Source: Arthrobacter sp. Bi26
GTDB lineage: Bacteria; Actinomycetota; Actinomycetes; Actinomycetales; Micrococcaceae
Reading direction: 5' to 3'
Assembly: GCF_918697925.1 (NCBI RefSeq)
Contig: NZ_CAKKMF010000044.1
Span: forward strand, 1 to 39,967
DNA: 39,967 nt
The notes under the pieces are model-generated. The model worked only from the letters and a program-made list of their open reading frames with translations, was not told the origin of the DNA and searched no databases. The position numbers were made by a program, and so were the translations under genes. Within the stretch, counting starts at the first letter, position 1; each line of letters starts with the position of its first letter. Shown one piece after another: positions 33,207-39,967 of the stretch.

Positions 33207-34541
33207 GTGTTACATGTGAGGCGTGAGGCCGTTCGGGAGTATCTGGCGAGTGCCCTGTGGGCGATGCCGACGTGCGCCGTCGCCCTCGCGCTCATCGCGG
33301 GGGCGGGGCTCTCCGCAGTGCAGCTGGGCGCAGCGTCGCCCCTCGCCGTCCTCCTATTCCAAGGGACGTCCGATGACGCGCGGAACCTGCTCATCGGGAT
33401 CGCGAGCACGATGGTCACCGTCATCGCCGTCGTGCTCGGGCTCACCGTCGTTGCCCTGCAGCTCGCGTCTACGCAGTTCAGCCCGCGACTGCTGCGGAAC
33501 TTCCTGCGCGACATCCCCAACCAGGTGACGCTGAGCACGTTCATGGCCACGTTCGCGTACAGCACGGCGGGCCTCTACACCGTCGGCATCGCCGGCGGAC
33601 AGCGCACCCAGGACTACCCGCGCCTCGCGGTGAGCGGCGCACTGCTGCTGCTGTTCGTGAGCATGATCATGCTCGTCTACTTCGCCCACCACCTGGCGCA
33701 TTCGATCCAGGTGGACCAAGTCATGAAGCGCGTCGAGACGGCCACACTCAAGGTGATCGAGCGGTCGTTCGTCCCGGGCGACCCCACTCTTCGCATGCCA
33801 AACCCGCCGCCCGGCGCCACGGCCTTGCCGGCACCGCGGTCTGGATATGTCCAAGCCTTCCATGTTGAGGCGTTCGTCGGCGCGCTCGCGAGCCGAGGCC
33901 TCACTGCCCAGATGGTGCCCATGGTCGGCCGACACGTCGTCGCCGGGGCTCCGCTCGCCTGGGTGTGGGCGAGCGCGGGCGAAGGTCCCCTGGCCCCCGA
34001 CGCTGGCGCTGAACTGCGGCGGGCGCTCGTGCAGAGCGTGCGGATTGGCTACGAACGGACCCTTGAGCAGGACGTCGCCTTCGGGATCCGGCAACTCGCC
34101 GACGTCGCGTCCAAGGCGCTCTCGCCCGCCATCAACGACCCCTACACCGCGAACCAGGCGGTCGATCATCTCGGCTCGATCCTCGCGGCCCTCGCGCTCC
34201 GGCAGCACGGTCCGCAGGCCGTGGCGGACGCGCAAGGCACCATAAGGCTGCACGTGCCGGCTCGCGATTTCGCCTATCTCGTGGATCTCGCCCTCGGACA
34301 GGTGCGGCGGTACGGCGCGAACGAACCTCGCGTCGTCCGGGCTCTGCTGCGCGTGTGCCGCGATCTCTTGTGGTTCGGCGACGCGGCCCACCACGCTGTA
34401 GTCCGGCGGTACGTCGAGACTCTCCTGAGCGATGTGACCCGGCGTGTGGCCCAGCCAGCCGATCGCGAACCTCTTCTCGCGGAAGGCGCGGCAGTGCTCA
34501 AGGCCTTCGACGTCCCGGGCGGCACGACGGGCGCCGACTAG
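33207..34541 (+). CDS. DUF2254 domain-containing membrane protein
   Basis: A 444-residue membrane protein. It has about four transmembrane helices in the first 170 residues (ALWAMPTCAVALALIAG; STMVTVIAVVLGLTVVALQL; FMATFAYSTAGLYTVGI; SGALLLLFVSMIMLVYFA), with the DUF2254 signature STQFSPRLLRNFLRD between them. The soluble C-terminal part contains DVAFGIRQLADVASKALSPAINDPYTA, also highly typical. The function is unknown. The GTG at 33207 or 33216 gives a natural start; upstream frame to 32874 is poor. It follows the antiporter by about 420 bases on the same strand. Confidence 0.82.
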   Translation: MLHVRREAVREYLASALWAMPTCAVALALIAGAGLSAVQLGAASPLAVLLFQGTSDDARNLLIGIASTMVTVIAVVLGLTVVALQLASTQFSPRLLRNFLRDIPNQVTLSTFMATFAYSTAGLYTVGIAGGQRTQDYPRLAVSGALLLLFVSMIMLVYFAHHLAHSIQVDQVMKRVETATLKVIERSFVPGDPTLRMPNPPPGATALPAPRSGYVQAFHVEAFVGALASRGLTAQMVPMVGRHVVAGAPLAWVWASAGEGPLAPDAGAELRRALVQSVRIGYERTLEQDVAFGIRQLADVASKALSPAINDPYTANQAVDHLGSILAALALRQHGPQAVADAQGTIRLHVPARDFAYLVDLALGQVRRYGANEPRVVRALLRVCRDLLWFGDAAHHAVVRRYVETLLSDVTRRVAQPADREPLLAEGAAVLKAFDVPGGTTGAD

Positions 34542-34872
34542 ACGACCCTTCTATGGTGGCGGGTTAAGCCATGAGTGTCTGGAGTTGGCGCAAGAGCTGT
34601 CTGGTGATGAGGCGCTTCAGGCAGCGGCGGATTTCCTGTGGGCAGCATCGGCAGGGAGGTACCGCGAGTAGTCAGACACATAGACGGCGTAGCTGATGTT
34701 GTAGCCTGCATCGAGTGAGAGTTGCACGAGGAATACGCCTGGACCTCTACGACTGGCTGCGCCGTGGCGGCGACAACTGTTAATAGGCCGAAAGCGGTTA
34801 ATAGGCCGAAAGCGGTCATGCAGTGGAAATTGGTTTTTACTTGGTGGCAGTTCACACTACTCGGAGGTTCAT
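34542..34872. other. Gene-free stretch with fragment and repeat upstream of the M20 gene
   Basis: About 330 bases. A plus-strand frame gives ECLELAQELSGDEALQAAA and WAASAGRYRE up to 34671, protein-like but unidentified. A short direct repeat follows at 34779-34814. The hut promoter and the ribosome site GGAGG for the M20 gene lie at the end. No full upstream hut gene is present. Confidence 0.35.
34779..34814 (+). repeat. Two tandem copies of an 18-base unit
   Basis: The unit GTTAATAGGCCGAAAGCG occurs twice without interruption (34779-34796, 34797-34814), followed by a partial copy (GT). It sits 60-95 bases before the M20 start. It may be a slippage product or tandem protein-binding sites. 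Confidence 0.85.
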
Positions 34873-36072
34873 TTGGAAACCGTCAACCAGCTCCTGGATT
34901 CGATCAAGGACGTGGGCCGCGACGCGGTGCGCGGTGGTTATTCCCGGGCGGTCTACTCGACTGCGGAACTCGACCTGAGGGCGTGGTTCATCGAACAGGC
35001 GCTCCAGCGTGGCCTGGCCGTCGAGACCGACCGCAACGGCATTATCTGGGCGTGGTGGGGCGAACCCCAGGACGGCGCCCTGGTCACTGGAAGCCATCTC
35101 GATTCAGTACCCGGCGGCGGCGCCTTTGACGGCCCGCTCGGCGTCGCATCGGCACTCGCCGCCGTCGACATCCTTATTGCCCGCGGAAATGTGCCGAACC
35201 GGTCCCTGGCCATCACGGTGTTCCCTGAGGAGGAGGGCTCCCGCTTCGGCGTGGCCTGCCTCGGATCCCGCCTTCTTACCGGAGCCATCGACGTCGACAA
35301 GGCGCGGAACCTGCGCGACGGCGACGGCAACACGTTCGCGGACGTCGCGCGGTCGAACGGGCTCGACCCCCGGCACGTCGGTCCGGATGCCCAGGCCCTG
35401 GCCCGAATCGGCAACTTTGTTGAACTGCACGTTGAGCAGGGCAAGGGCCTGGGAACGGGCGGCCCGGCCATCGCCGTCGGAAGTTCCATCCTGGGGCACG
35501 GCCGCTGGAAGCTGAGCATCAGCGGCCAGGGCAACCATGCCGGGACCACCCTGATGGCTGACCGTGCGGATCCGATGGTCGCAGCGGCGCAGATCATCGT
35601 CGCCGTGCGCGACACTGCCGCAGCCCAGCCGGATGCGCGCGCCACGGTGGGACGCCTGATGCCGGTACCCGGCGGAACCAACGTCATTGCCTCCCGCGTA
35701 GACATGTGGCTCGACGCCCGGCATCCCAACGACGCCGTGACCGCCCGGCTGATCGAATCGATCTACGGCGCCGCCCAAAGGATAGCGGCAGGTGAAGGAT
35801 GCTCCGTTACCCTCACGGAGGAGTCTTACAGCGACACTGTCCATTTCGATCCCGGCCTGACCCGGCGGATCAGCGGGATCCTGCCCGGGGCTCCTGTGCT
35901 TCCTACCGGTGCCGGCCACGACGCCGGAGTGCTCTCCGCCTATGTGCCGTCCGCGATGCTGTTCGTCCGCAATCCCAGCGGCATCTCGCATTCCCCGGAG
36001 GAATACGTTGCCGACGAGGACGCCAACACCGGTGCCGAGGCCCTGGCGAATGTCCTGGAGGGGCTGCTGTGA
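34873..36072 (+). CDS. M20-family amidohydrolase (allantoate amidohydrolase/carbamoylase type), linked to hutF
   Basis: A 399-residue dizinc hydrolase of the hydantoinase/carbamoylase branch of M20. Metal ligands appear in GSHLDSVPGGGAFDGPLG (His, Asp), FPEEEGSRFG (Glu pair), FVELHVEQG (His), and near the end GISHSPEEY (His). It starts at TTG 34873, with GGAGG about eight bases upstream. The stop overlaps the hutF GTG (GTGA), so the two are coupled. Annotation by similarity would say allantoate amidohydrolase. The coupling to formimidoylglutamate deiminase points to hydrolysis of N-formylglutamate to glutamate and formate, the missing HutG step; a similar gene pair is known in Streptomyces hut regions. 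That activity is inference. Confidence 0.85.
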   Translation: METVNQLLDSIKDVGRDAVRGGYSRAVYSTAELDLRAWFIEQALQRGLAVETDRNGIIWAWWGEPQDGALVTGSHLDSVPGGGAFDGPLGVASALAAVDILIARGNVPNRSLAITVFPEEEGSRFGVACLGSRLLTGAIDVDKARNLRDGDGNTFADVARSNGLDPRHVGPDAQALARIGNFVELHVEQGKGLGTGGPAIAVGSSILGHGRWKLSISGQGNHAGTTLMADRADPMVAAAQIIVAVRDTAAAQPDARATVGRLMPVPGGTNVIASRVDMWLDARHPNDAVTARLIESIYGAAQRIAAGEGCSVTLTEESYSDTVHFDPGLTRRISGILPGAPVLPTGAGHDAGVLSAYVPSAMLFVRNPSGISHSPEEYVADEDANTGAEALANVLEGLL

Positions 36073-37460
36073 CCGGGTTCTGGTGCGAGTCGGCTGTTGT
36101 GGCCGGCGACGCTCCGGCTGACGGGAGCCCGGGCGACGACGACGGCGGTGCAGTTGACCCCGCCGCGGCGCTCGCGTCGGTGCGGCTGGACGTCCGGGAC
36201 GGCCGGATTACTGCGATCACACCGGGTGCAAAGCCGCAGCCCGGCGACCACGTACTAAAGGGCGTCGTCTTTCCGGCCGCCGCCAACGCCCATTCCCACG
36301 CCTTCCACAGGATCCTGCGCGGACGCACGCACCACGGACGCGGCGACTTCTGGGTGTGGCGGGAGCAGATGTACCGGAGCGCGGCCGAGCTGACACCGGA
36401 GAGCTACGAAAAGCTCGCCAGCGCGGTGTTCGCGGAAATGGTGGTCGCCGGTTTCAGCAGTGTGGCCGAGTTCCACTATGTCCACCACCAGCCGGGCGGG
36501 GCCCACTACGCAGAACCCCATGCCATGGAGCTGGCGCTGGCCAGGGCGGCGATGGCGGCCGGGATCCGACTGACGCTCCTGGACACGTTGTATCTGGCGG
36601 GAGGGATCGATACGCCGCTGAGTCCCGAACAGTCGCGGTTCGGCGACGCTGACGTCCAGGCCTGGCTGGCGAGGCTGGCATCGCTTCGCGCCGAAATGGA
36701 GCGAAGCTTTCCCCCGGAGATGGTCGGTCTAGGGGCAGCGCTGCATTCCGTGCGTGGCGTCCCGGACAAGGACCTGGCAGTGGTGGCCAAACAACTGCCC
36801 GTAGACATGCCCCTTCACATCCACCTCAGCGAACAGCCGGCGGAGAACGAGGCCTGCCTTGCCGCCTATGGCGTCACGCCTGCCGGTCTGCTGGAGCGCC
36901 GCGGCCTGCTGTCCGGCAGGCTCTCGGCCGTCCACGCCACGCACCTGACGCCCGGGGACGTCGCCTTGCTCGGCAACGCCGGCGCCACGGTGGTGATGTG
37001 CCCCAGCACCGAGGCCGACCTCGCCGACGGGATCGGCCCGGCCCGCGCATTGTCCGACGCCGGAGCAACCATAGCGCTGGGTACGGACCAGCACGCTGTC
37101 ATAGACCCGTGGGTGGAAATGCGCTCGCTGGAGCACGGTGAACGGCTCGGTTCCGGTCAGCGCGGAAGGTTTTCCCCGCAGGAACTGCTGCGGGCCGCTA
37201 CGGACGGTGCCGCCCGATCGATGGCCACCCCCATCGCTGCATCTGTGCTGGCGGTCGGTACGGTCTGCGACCTGATGGCCGTGGATCCCGGTTCGGCCCG
37301 AACGGCCGGTTCCAGGGCGCTGCAGTTTCCCTTCAGCGCCACGGCCAGCGACGTCACCGACGTCGTCATCGCGGCGGAAGTGGTGGCCTCCAACGGCATC
37401 CACCGGCGACTCGGCCCGCCGGGCCGCCTCCTGACGGAGGCATTGAAGGAGTTTTCCTGA
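36069..37460 (+). CDS. hutF: Formimidoylglutamate deiminase
   Basis: A 463-residue amidohydrolase. Motifs in order: AANAHSHAFHRILRGRTHHG (metal HxH), HIHLSEQPAENEAC (metal His and catalytic Glu region), AVHATHLTPGD, and ALGTDQHAVIDPWVEMRSLE (metal Asp). The family deiminates N-formimino-L-glutamate to N-formyl-L-glutamate and ammonia in histidine breakdown. The GTG at 36069 overlaps the previous stop; the frame is open back to 35799 inside the M20 gene but is shadow there. hutH, hutU and hutI are absent from the window, so the operon appears cut upstream and downstream. Confidence 0.93.
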   Translation: MTGFWCESAVVAGDAPADGSPGDDDGGAVDPAAALASVRLDVRDGRITAITPGAKPQPGDHVLKGVVFPAAANAHSHAFHRILRGRTHHGRGDFWVWREQMYRSAAELTPESYEKLASAVFAEMVVAGFSSVAEFHYVHHQPGGAHYAEPHAMELALARAAMAAGIRLTLLDTLYLAGGIDTPLSPEQSRFGDADVQAWLARLASLRAEMERSFPPEMVGLGAALHSVRGVPDKDLAVVAKQLPVDMPLHIHLSEQPAENEACLAAYGVTPAGLLERRGLLSGRLSAVHATHLTPGDVALLGNAGATVVMCPSTEADLADGIGPARALSDAGATIALGTDQHAVIDPWVEMRSLEHGERLGSGQRGRFSPQELLRAATDGAARSMATPIAASVLAVGTVCDLMAVDPGSARTAGSRALQFPFSATASDVTDVVIAAEVVASNGIHRRLGPPGRLLTEALKEFS

Positions 37461-37472
37461 GGGGCTTGTCTG

Positions 37473-37826
37473 TCATGCGCCTGCGGCGCGCACAACGCAC
37501 CATTCGTTGCCTTCGGGATCCTGGAGCACTTGGAACGTGCCCACAGTACCTATGTGGATCTTGCCGATCCTGCGAGCTCCGATGGCTTCGGCGGCGTCAG
37601 AGGCGGCCGGCACATCCTCCACGTGCACGTCTATGTGGAGCCGGTTCTTCCCTTGCTTGTTTTCGGGCACCCGTTGGAAGGCCAGCCGCGTCCATCCCGG
37701 CGGATCGATGAAGGACCACGCATCGCTTCGATGCACTGGTTCGCCACCGAGGACCGAGGACCAGAACTCCGCAAGTGCGGCCGGGTTTTGGCAATCCACT
37801 ACGACCTCATCTACTCGTCCAATCAT
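37473..37826 (-). CDS. VOC family protein (glyoxalase/dioxygenase-like)
   Basis: A 117-residue single-domain VOC protein. It starts MIGRVDEVVVDCQNPAALA and continues with EFWSSVLGGEPV, then RLHIDVHVEDVPAA and VLQDPEGNEWCVV, the two beta-alpha-beta-beta-beta half units typical of this fold. His and Glu positions for a metal are partly kept (RLHIDV; DPEGNE). The substrate is unknown; relatives are often small uncharacterised glyoxalase-like proteins. It converges on hutF with only 12 bases between, and no terminator is visible. Confidence 0.85.
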   Translation of the reverse strand: MIGRVDEVVVDCQNPAALAEFWSSVLGGEPVHRSDAWSFIDPPGWTRLAFQRVPENKQGKNRLHIDVHVEDVPAASDAAEAIGARRIGKIHIGTVGTFQVLQDPEGNEWCVVRAAGA

Positions 37827-38112
37827 TTTCTGAGCCTACGGCTGCCCTGGAAAGTCCGGTGCCGAGGGCATGAGGACATCCCGGCCCCACCCCGGAGAGG
37901 TGCTTCCACAGGCCGGCCTTCGTCAGTTTTTTCGGCGGGTTGGCAGTGTCTGATAGACACTGCCAATGGGCTCAACGCCTGCGCAGCGTGGTGGTTGTGG
38001 ACAGAAGAGTGGAATCCGTGAGTTCCCGATCTCAATGTGGCAAAAAGGAAGTGTGTACAGTAATGATGGAATTGGCCTGTGTTGCGGCGTGGCTCGAAGT
38101 GTGGCTGACGCC
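37827..38112. other. Gene-free stretch before the IS110 element
   Basis: About 290 bases with no gene. It contains a perfect large palindrome (37940-37966) and, further on, sequence that may already belong to the left end of the IS110 element. The exact IS boundary cannot be placed from one copy. Confidence 0.4.
37940..37966. promoter_or_regulatory. Perfect 12-base-arm palindrome, operator-like
   Basis: Arms TTGGCAGTGTCT and AGACACTGCCAA surround GAT. The core TGTCTGATAGACA has the size and symmetry of a GntR-type (FCD) operator. No gene starts close downstream on either strand: the VOC start is 114 bases away and the IS110 transposase over 330. It may be the operator of a lost gene. Confidence 0.5.
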
Positions 38113-38298
38113 CGCGTGAGGGTTTGTCCTGACATTGATCTGTCCGCCGCGACACGACCGCAGTAAACGCGGCGGCCAAGTGGACATGACCTTATAGGAG
38201 CCTGTTCGAAGAGTCCCATTACTGTCTTGTCTGCCCACCCGGCCGGCGTGCCCTTTTGTGTTCCATCGCACGCAACGGAAGGTCAGGGCAGTTTCATC
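38113..38298 (+). ncRNA. Candidate bridge RNA of the IS110 element
   Basis: IS110 elements of the DEDD group are known to encode a structured bridge RNA in the noncoding end before the recombinase gene. Here the left noncoding part contains a perfect stem, CCGCCGCG (38144-38151) with CGCGGCGG (38168-38175), a 16-base loop, and outer pairing GTCC (38142-38145 region) against GGAC (38181-38184 region). ATAGGAGC (38194-38201) repeats at the right end, which is what donor-recognition sequence would be expected to do. Boundaries are guesses. Confidence 0.4.
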
Positions 38299-39571
38299 AT
38301 GGCAAATGAACATCTGAAAGTCATCGCCGGGGTCGATACCCACGCCGACACCCACCACGTCGCACTCATCACCGATACCGGCCGGCACGTGGCCGACAGG
38401 GAATTCCCCGCCGCGGGGTCCGGCTACCAGGGCATCATCGAGTTCATCGCAGAGTTCGGTCCTGTCCTTGCCGTGGGTGTGGAAGGGACCGGCAGCTACG
38501 GTGCCGAACTCTCTCGCGTACTCGTCCGCGAGGGCATCCACGTCGTGGAGGTGATGCGCCCGAACCGGCAGGCCCGCCGGCTGCAGGGAAAATCCGACCC
38601 GCTCGATGCCTACCAGGCCCGCCGAATCGGTGCTCTCCGGCCGGGCCGGCGCCACCCCGAAATCCCGGGACGGGGCGGTGGAATCATTGCGGGTGCTGCG
38701 CGCGGAACGTGCCACCGCCATGCGCGCCCGGGTCGCCGTGATGACCCAGGTCAGGGCGATCCTGGTGACCGCACCGGAGACCATCCGCGCCAAATACCGG
38801 GCCATGACAGGCCCGGCACTGATGGCCGCGCTGGAGAAGACACGACCAGCCGGACCGGCCTCCGAGCCGCTGACCAGCACCGCGACCGTGCTGAAACGGC
38901 TCGCCGTCCGCTACCGGCACCTGCACCAGGAGCTGGCACTGATCGATGCCGAACTCGACGACATCCTCGCCCTCCACGCACCGATGCTGCGCGACCTTCA
39001 GGGCGTCGGCACCGACGTCGCCAGCCAGCTGCTAGTCACGGCGGGTGACAACCCCGAACGCATCACCACGGAGGCGAAGTTCGCGGCCCTGGTCGGCGTC
39101 GCCCCGATCCCCGCATCCTCCGGGAAAACCTCCCGGCACCGGCTCAGCCGGGCCGGCGACCGGCAGGCGAACAAGGCCATCCACCGCGTGGTCCTCGTGC
39201 GGATGCGCTACGACAGCAGGACCAGGGCCTACGTGGCCAGACGACGTCAGGAAGGCAAAAGCACCAAGGAAATCATGCGCTGCCTCAAACGCTACGTCGC
39301 CCGGGAAATCTACGACCAACTCCTCCACCCGCGCCCCGCACCCGAGGCCGGAACACTCCGGACAACACGCACAGCCAAGCACCTGACCCTTCAACAAGCC
39401 GCGGACGCCCTCCACGTCTGGCCCACCGCACTGTCCCGCCTCGAACGCGGACTCACCCACGACAACGACTTCCACAAACGCTACGAAACCTGGCTCAACT
39501 GCCAATCCCCTGCAACCGTCCAGATGCCGGATCCCGGGTTGGCCCGCGTGCTGCCTGCGCGGCCACGGTAA
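38299..39571 (+). pseudogene. IS110-family transposase (DEDD), broken by a frameshift
   Basis: The first part, from ATG 38299, has the RuvC-like motifs GVDTHADTHHVALIT (Asp), GVEGTGSYGAELSRVL (Glu) and SDPLDAYQA (Asp, Asp). After QA the frame goes out of phase near 38615-38630; the expected continuation (VLSGRAGATPKSRDG) lies in another frame, needing a one-base change. It ends at 39571 after the Transposase_20 domain (LQGVGTDVASQLLVTAGDN; KAIHRVVLVRMRYD). A HTH-like extension follows (LTLQQAADALHVWPTALSRLERG). Restored, the protein would be about 424 residues. An intact copy elsewhere in the genome could still act on the element. Sequencing error is the other explanation. Confidence 0.8.
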
Positions 39572-39710
39572 CCTGCGCGGCGCGTGGCTCAACGACCGTT
39601 GACACCAATAGGAGCATCAAAGTACACACTTTGGGTGTCGGATCGGGTCATACCGGGGCCGGATCGGGCCGGATTCCGCATGTTTTCGGGGGAGTCCAGT
39701 GTTTGCGGGG

Positions 39711-39744
39711 GTGGGAATGCAGTTCGAGTCCCACCTCGGGCACA
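39711..39744 (+). other. tRNA 3'-end-like remnant, possible attachment site
   Basis: TTCGAGTCCCACCTCGGGCA (39723-39742) looks like a T-loop, the 3' half of a T-stem, a 3' acceptor strand and a discriminator base. The 5' T-stem GTGGG (39711-39715) is present but separated by seven extra bases, and no D-arm, anticodon arm or 5' acceptor (GCCCGAG) is found before it. So this is a tRNA tail rather than a gene. Integrases often leave such tails at att sites. Confidence 0.45.
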
Positions 39745-39746
39745 GC

Positions 39747-39771
39747 AACCCCCTCGTCAGAGGGGGTTTTT
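39747..39771 (+). terminator. Intrinsic terminator after the tRNA-like tail
   Basis: AACCCCCTC and GAGGGGGTT form a perfect nine-base stem with loop GTCA (39747-39768), merging into a T-run (39767-39771). It is a textbook Rho-independent terminator at the distance expected downstream of a tRNA. Confidence 0.85.
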
Positions 39772-39856
39772 GCTTTAACGTGTGGACATTAACCCTGCGT
39801 GGGTCCCTCTGACATTGGCCGCGGTCTGTGTGGGCCGCCACGGAGTTCTCGGACAG

Positions 39857-39967
39857 TGGACCCCCTTAAAATCGGGGGACTACTGAAATGAGGAATGTGC
39901 AGAATGCCTGCATCACGTCGCCGGTTCAGCCAGGAGTTCAAGGACCAGCTGTGCGAGGAAGTCGTCT
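39857..39967 (+). mobile_element. Left end of an IS3-family element, cut by the window
   Basis: The end begins about TGGACCCCC at 39857 and contains a short complement pair (CCCCC, then GGGGG) before the transposase OrfA start. Terminal TG and the OrfA sequence point to an IS3-family element. Only about 110 bases are in view. Confidence 0.7.
39904..39967 (+). CDS. IS3-family transposase OrfA, N-terminal part (partial)
   Basis: From ATG 39904 the frame reads MPASRRRFSQEFKDQLCEE and continues past the window edge. The pattern (small basic start, then FSQEFK) is typical of the helix-turn-helix OrfA protein of IS3-family transposases. GAGGAATGTGCAGA precedes it and supplies a ribosome site. Only 21 codons are visible, so completeness cannot be judged. 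Confidence 0.75.
   Translation, partial: MPASRRRFSQEFKDQLCEEVV

Larger units (their letters stand above)
38100..39620 (+). mobile_element. IS110-family insertion sequence, transposase frameshifted
   Basis: The element holds a DEDD transposase gene at 38299-39571 and a noncoding left part. ATAGGAGC occurs both at 38194-38201 and 39608-39615, just outside the two ends of the coding region. A TTGACA box at 39599-39604 points outward, as in IS110 right ends, which supply a -35 to a circular junction promoter. IS110 elements do not have ordinary terminal inverted repeats, so the ends are approximate. Confidence 0.75.

Noticed and set aside
1..39967. CRISPR arrays, replication origin or phage genes
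   Set aside because: No regularly spaced repeats, DnaA-box cluster or phage structural genes were seen in the window.

Overview
This is high-GC DNA of an Arthrobacter-type actinobacterium (Micrococcaceae such as Arthrobacter, Pseudarthrobacter or Paenarthrobacter). The main reasons are an N-carbamoylsarcosine amidohydrolase that matches, as I remember it, the crystallised Arthrobacter enzyme nearly residue for residue, a fused LigA-LigB protocatechuate 4,5-dioxygenase, GTG/TTG starts, and an actinobacterial histidine-degradation arrangement. The window reads as an accessory, catabolic and much rearranged region: complete catabolic modules lie between gene relics, insertion-sequence fragments and long stretches with no gene.

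Layout. (1) 1-4096: a BBE-type FAD oxidase and a TPR/LuxR regulator, both on the minus strand. (2) 4097-6043: a DUF309 protein, a GNAT acetyltransferase and about 0.9 kb of decayed sequence. (3) 6044-15382: a module for N-methylhydantoin and N-carbamoylsarcosine, the lower part of creatinine degradation. It has an MFS transporter, a 1288-residue HyuA-HyuB fusion hydantoinase, a truncated second csh gene, two paralogous IclR regulators facing each other, and an intact csh with a strong terminator. (4) 15480-16707: a DDE transposase fragment and gene-free DNA. (5) 16708-24378: a complete protocatechuate 4,5-cleavage (meta) operon on the minus strand, ligJ-ligK-ligI-ligAB-ligC plus an aldo/keto reductase and an unexported binding-protein-like gene, with a divergent LysR gene and a good candidate operator. 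(6) 24634-29000: a nucleotidyltransferase-like protein, a CocE/NonD hydrolase and a FAD monooxygenase. (7) 29106-31100: relics, including a deletion junction between an APC-type permease and a KdpE-type response regulator. (8) 31331-34541: a CPA1-type cation/proton antiporter with an RCK_C-like tail and a DUF2254 membrane protein. (9) 34873-37826: an M20 amidohydrolase overlapping hutF (a piece of a histidine-utilisation operon) and a VOC protein. (10) 37827-39967: a large perfect palindrome, an IS110-family element with a frameshifted transposase and a candidate bridge RNA, a tRNA-3'-end-like remnant followed by a perfect terminator, and the left end of an IS3-family element that runs off the window.

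How the genes work together. In module 3, N-methylhydantoin would be opened with ATP by the HyuAB fusion to N-carbamoylsarcosine, which CSHase splits to sarcosine, CO2 and ammonia; creatinine deaminase and sarcosine oxidase are not in the window. In module 5, protocatechuate goes through CHMS, PDC and oxalomesaconate to CHA and then pyruvate plus oxaloacetate, every step having a candidate gene. In module 9, formiminoglutamate is deiminated by HutF, and the M20 enzyme probably deals with the resulting N-formylglutamate. The most useful leads are the cytoplasmic binding-protein-like gene in the lig operon, the IS110 bridge-RNA candidate, the M20/HutF pair, the csh relic with paired IclR regulators, and the tRNA-end/terminator scar. 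Family calls come from reading the sequence; no database search was run.
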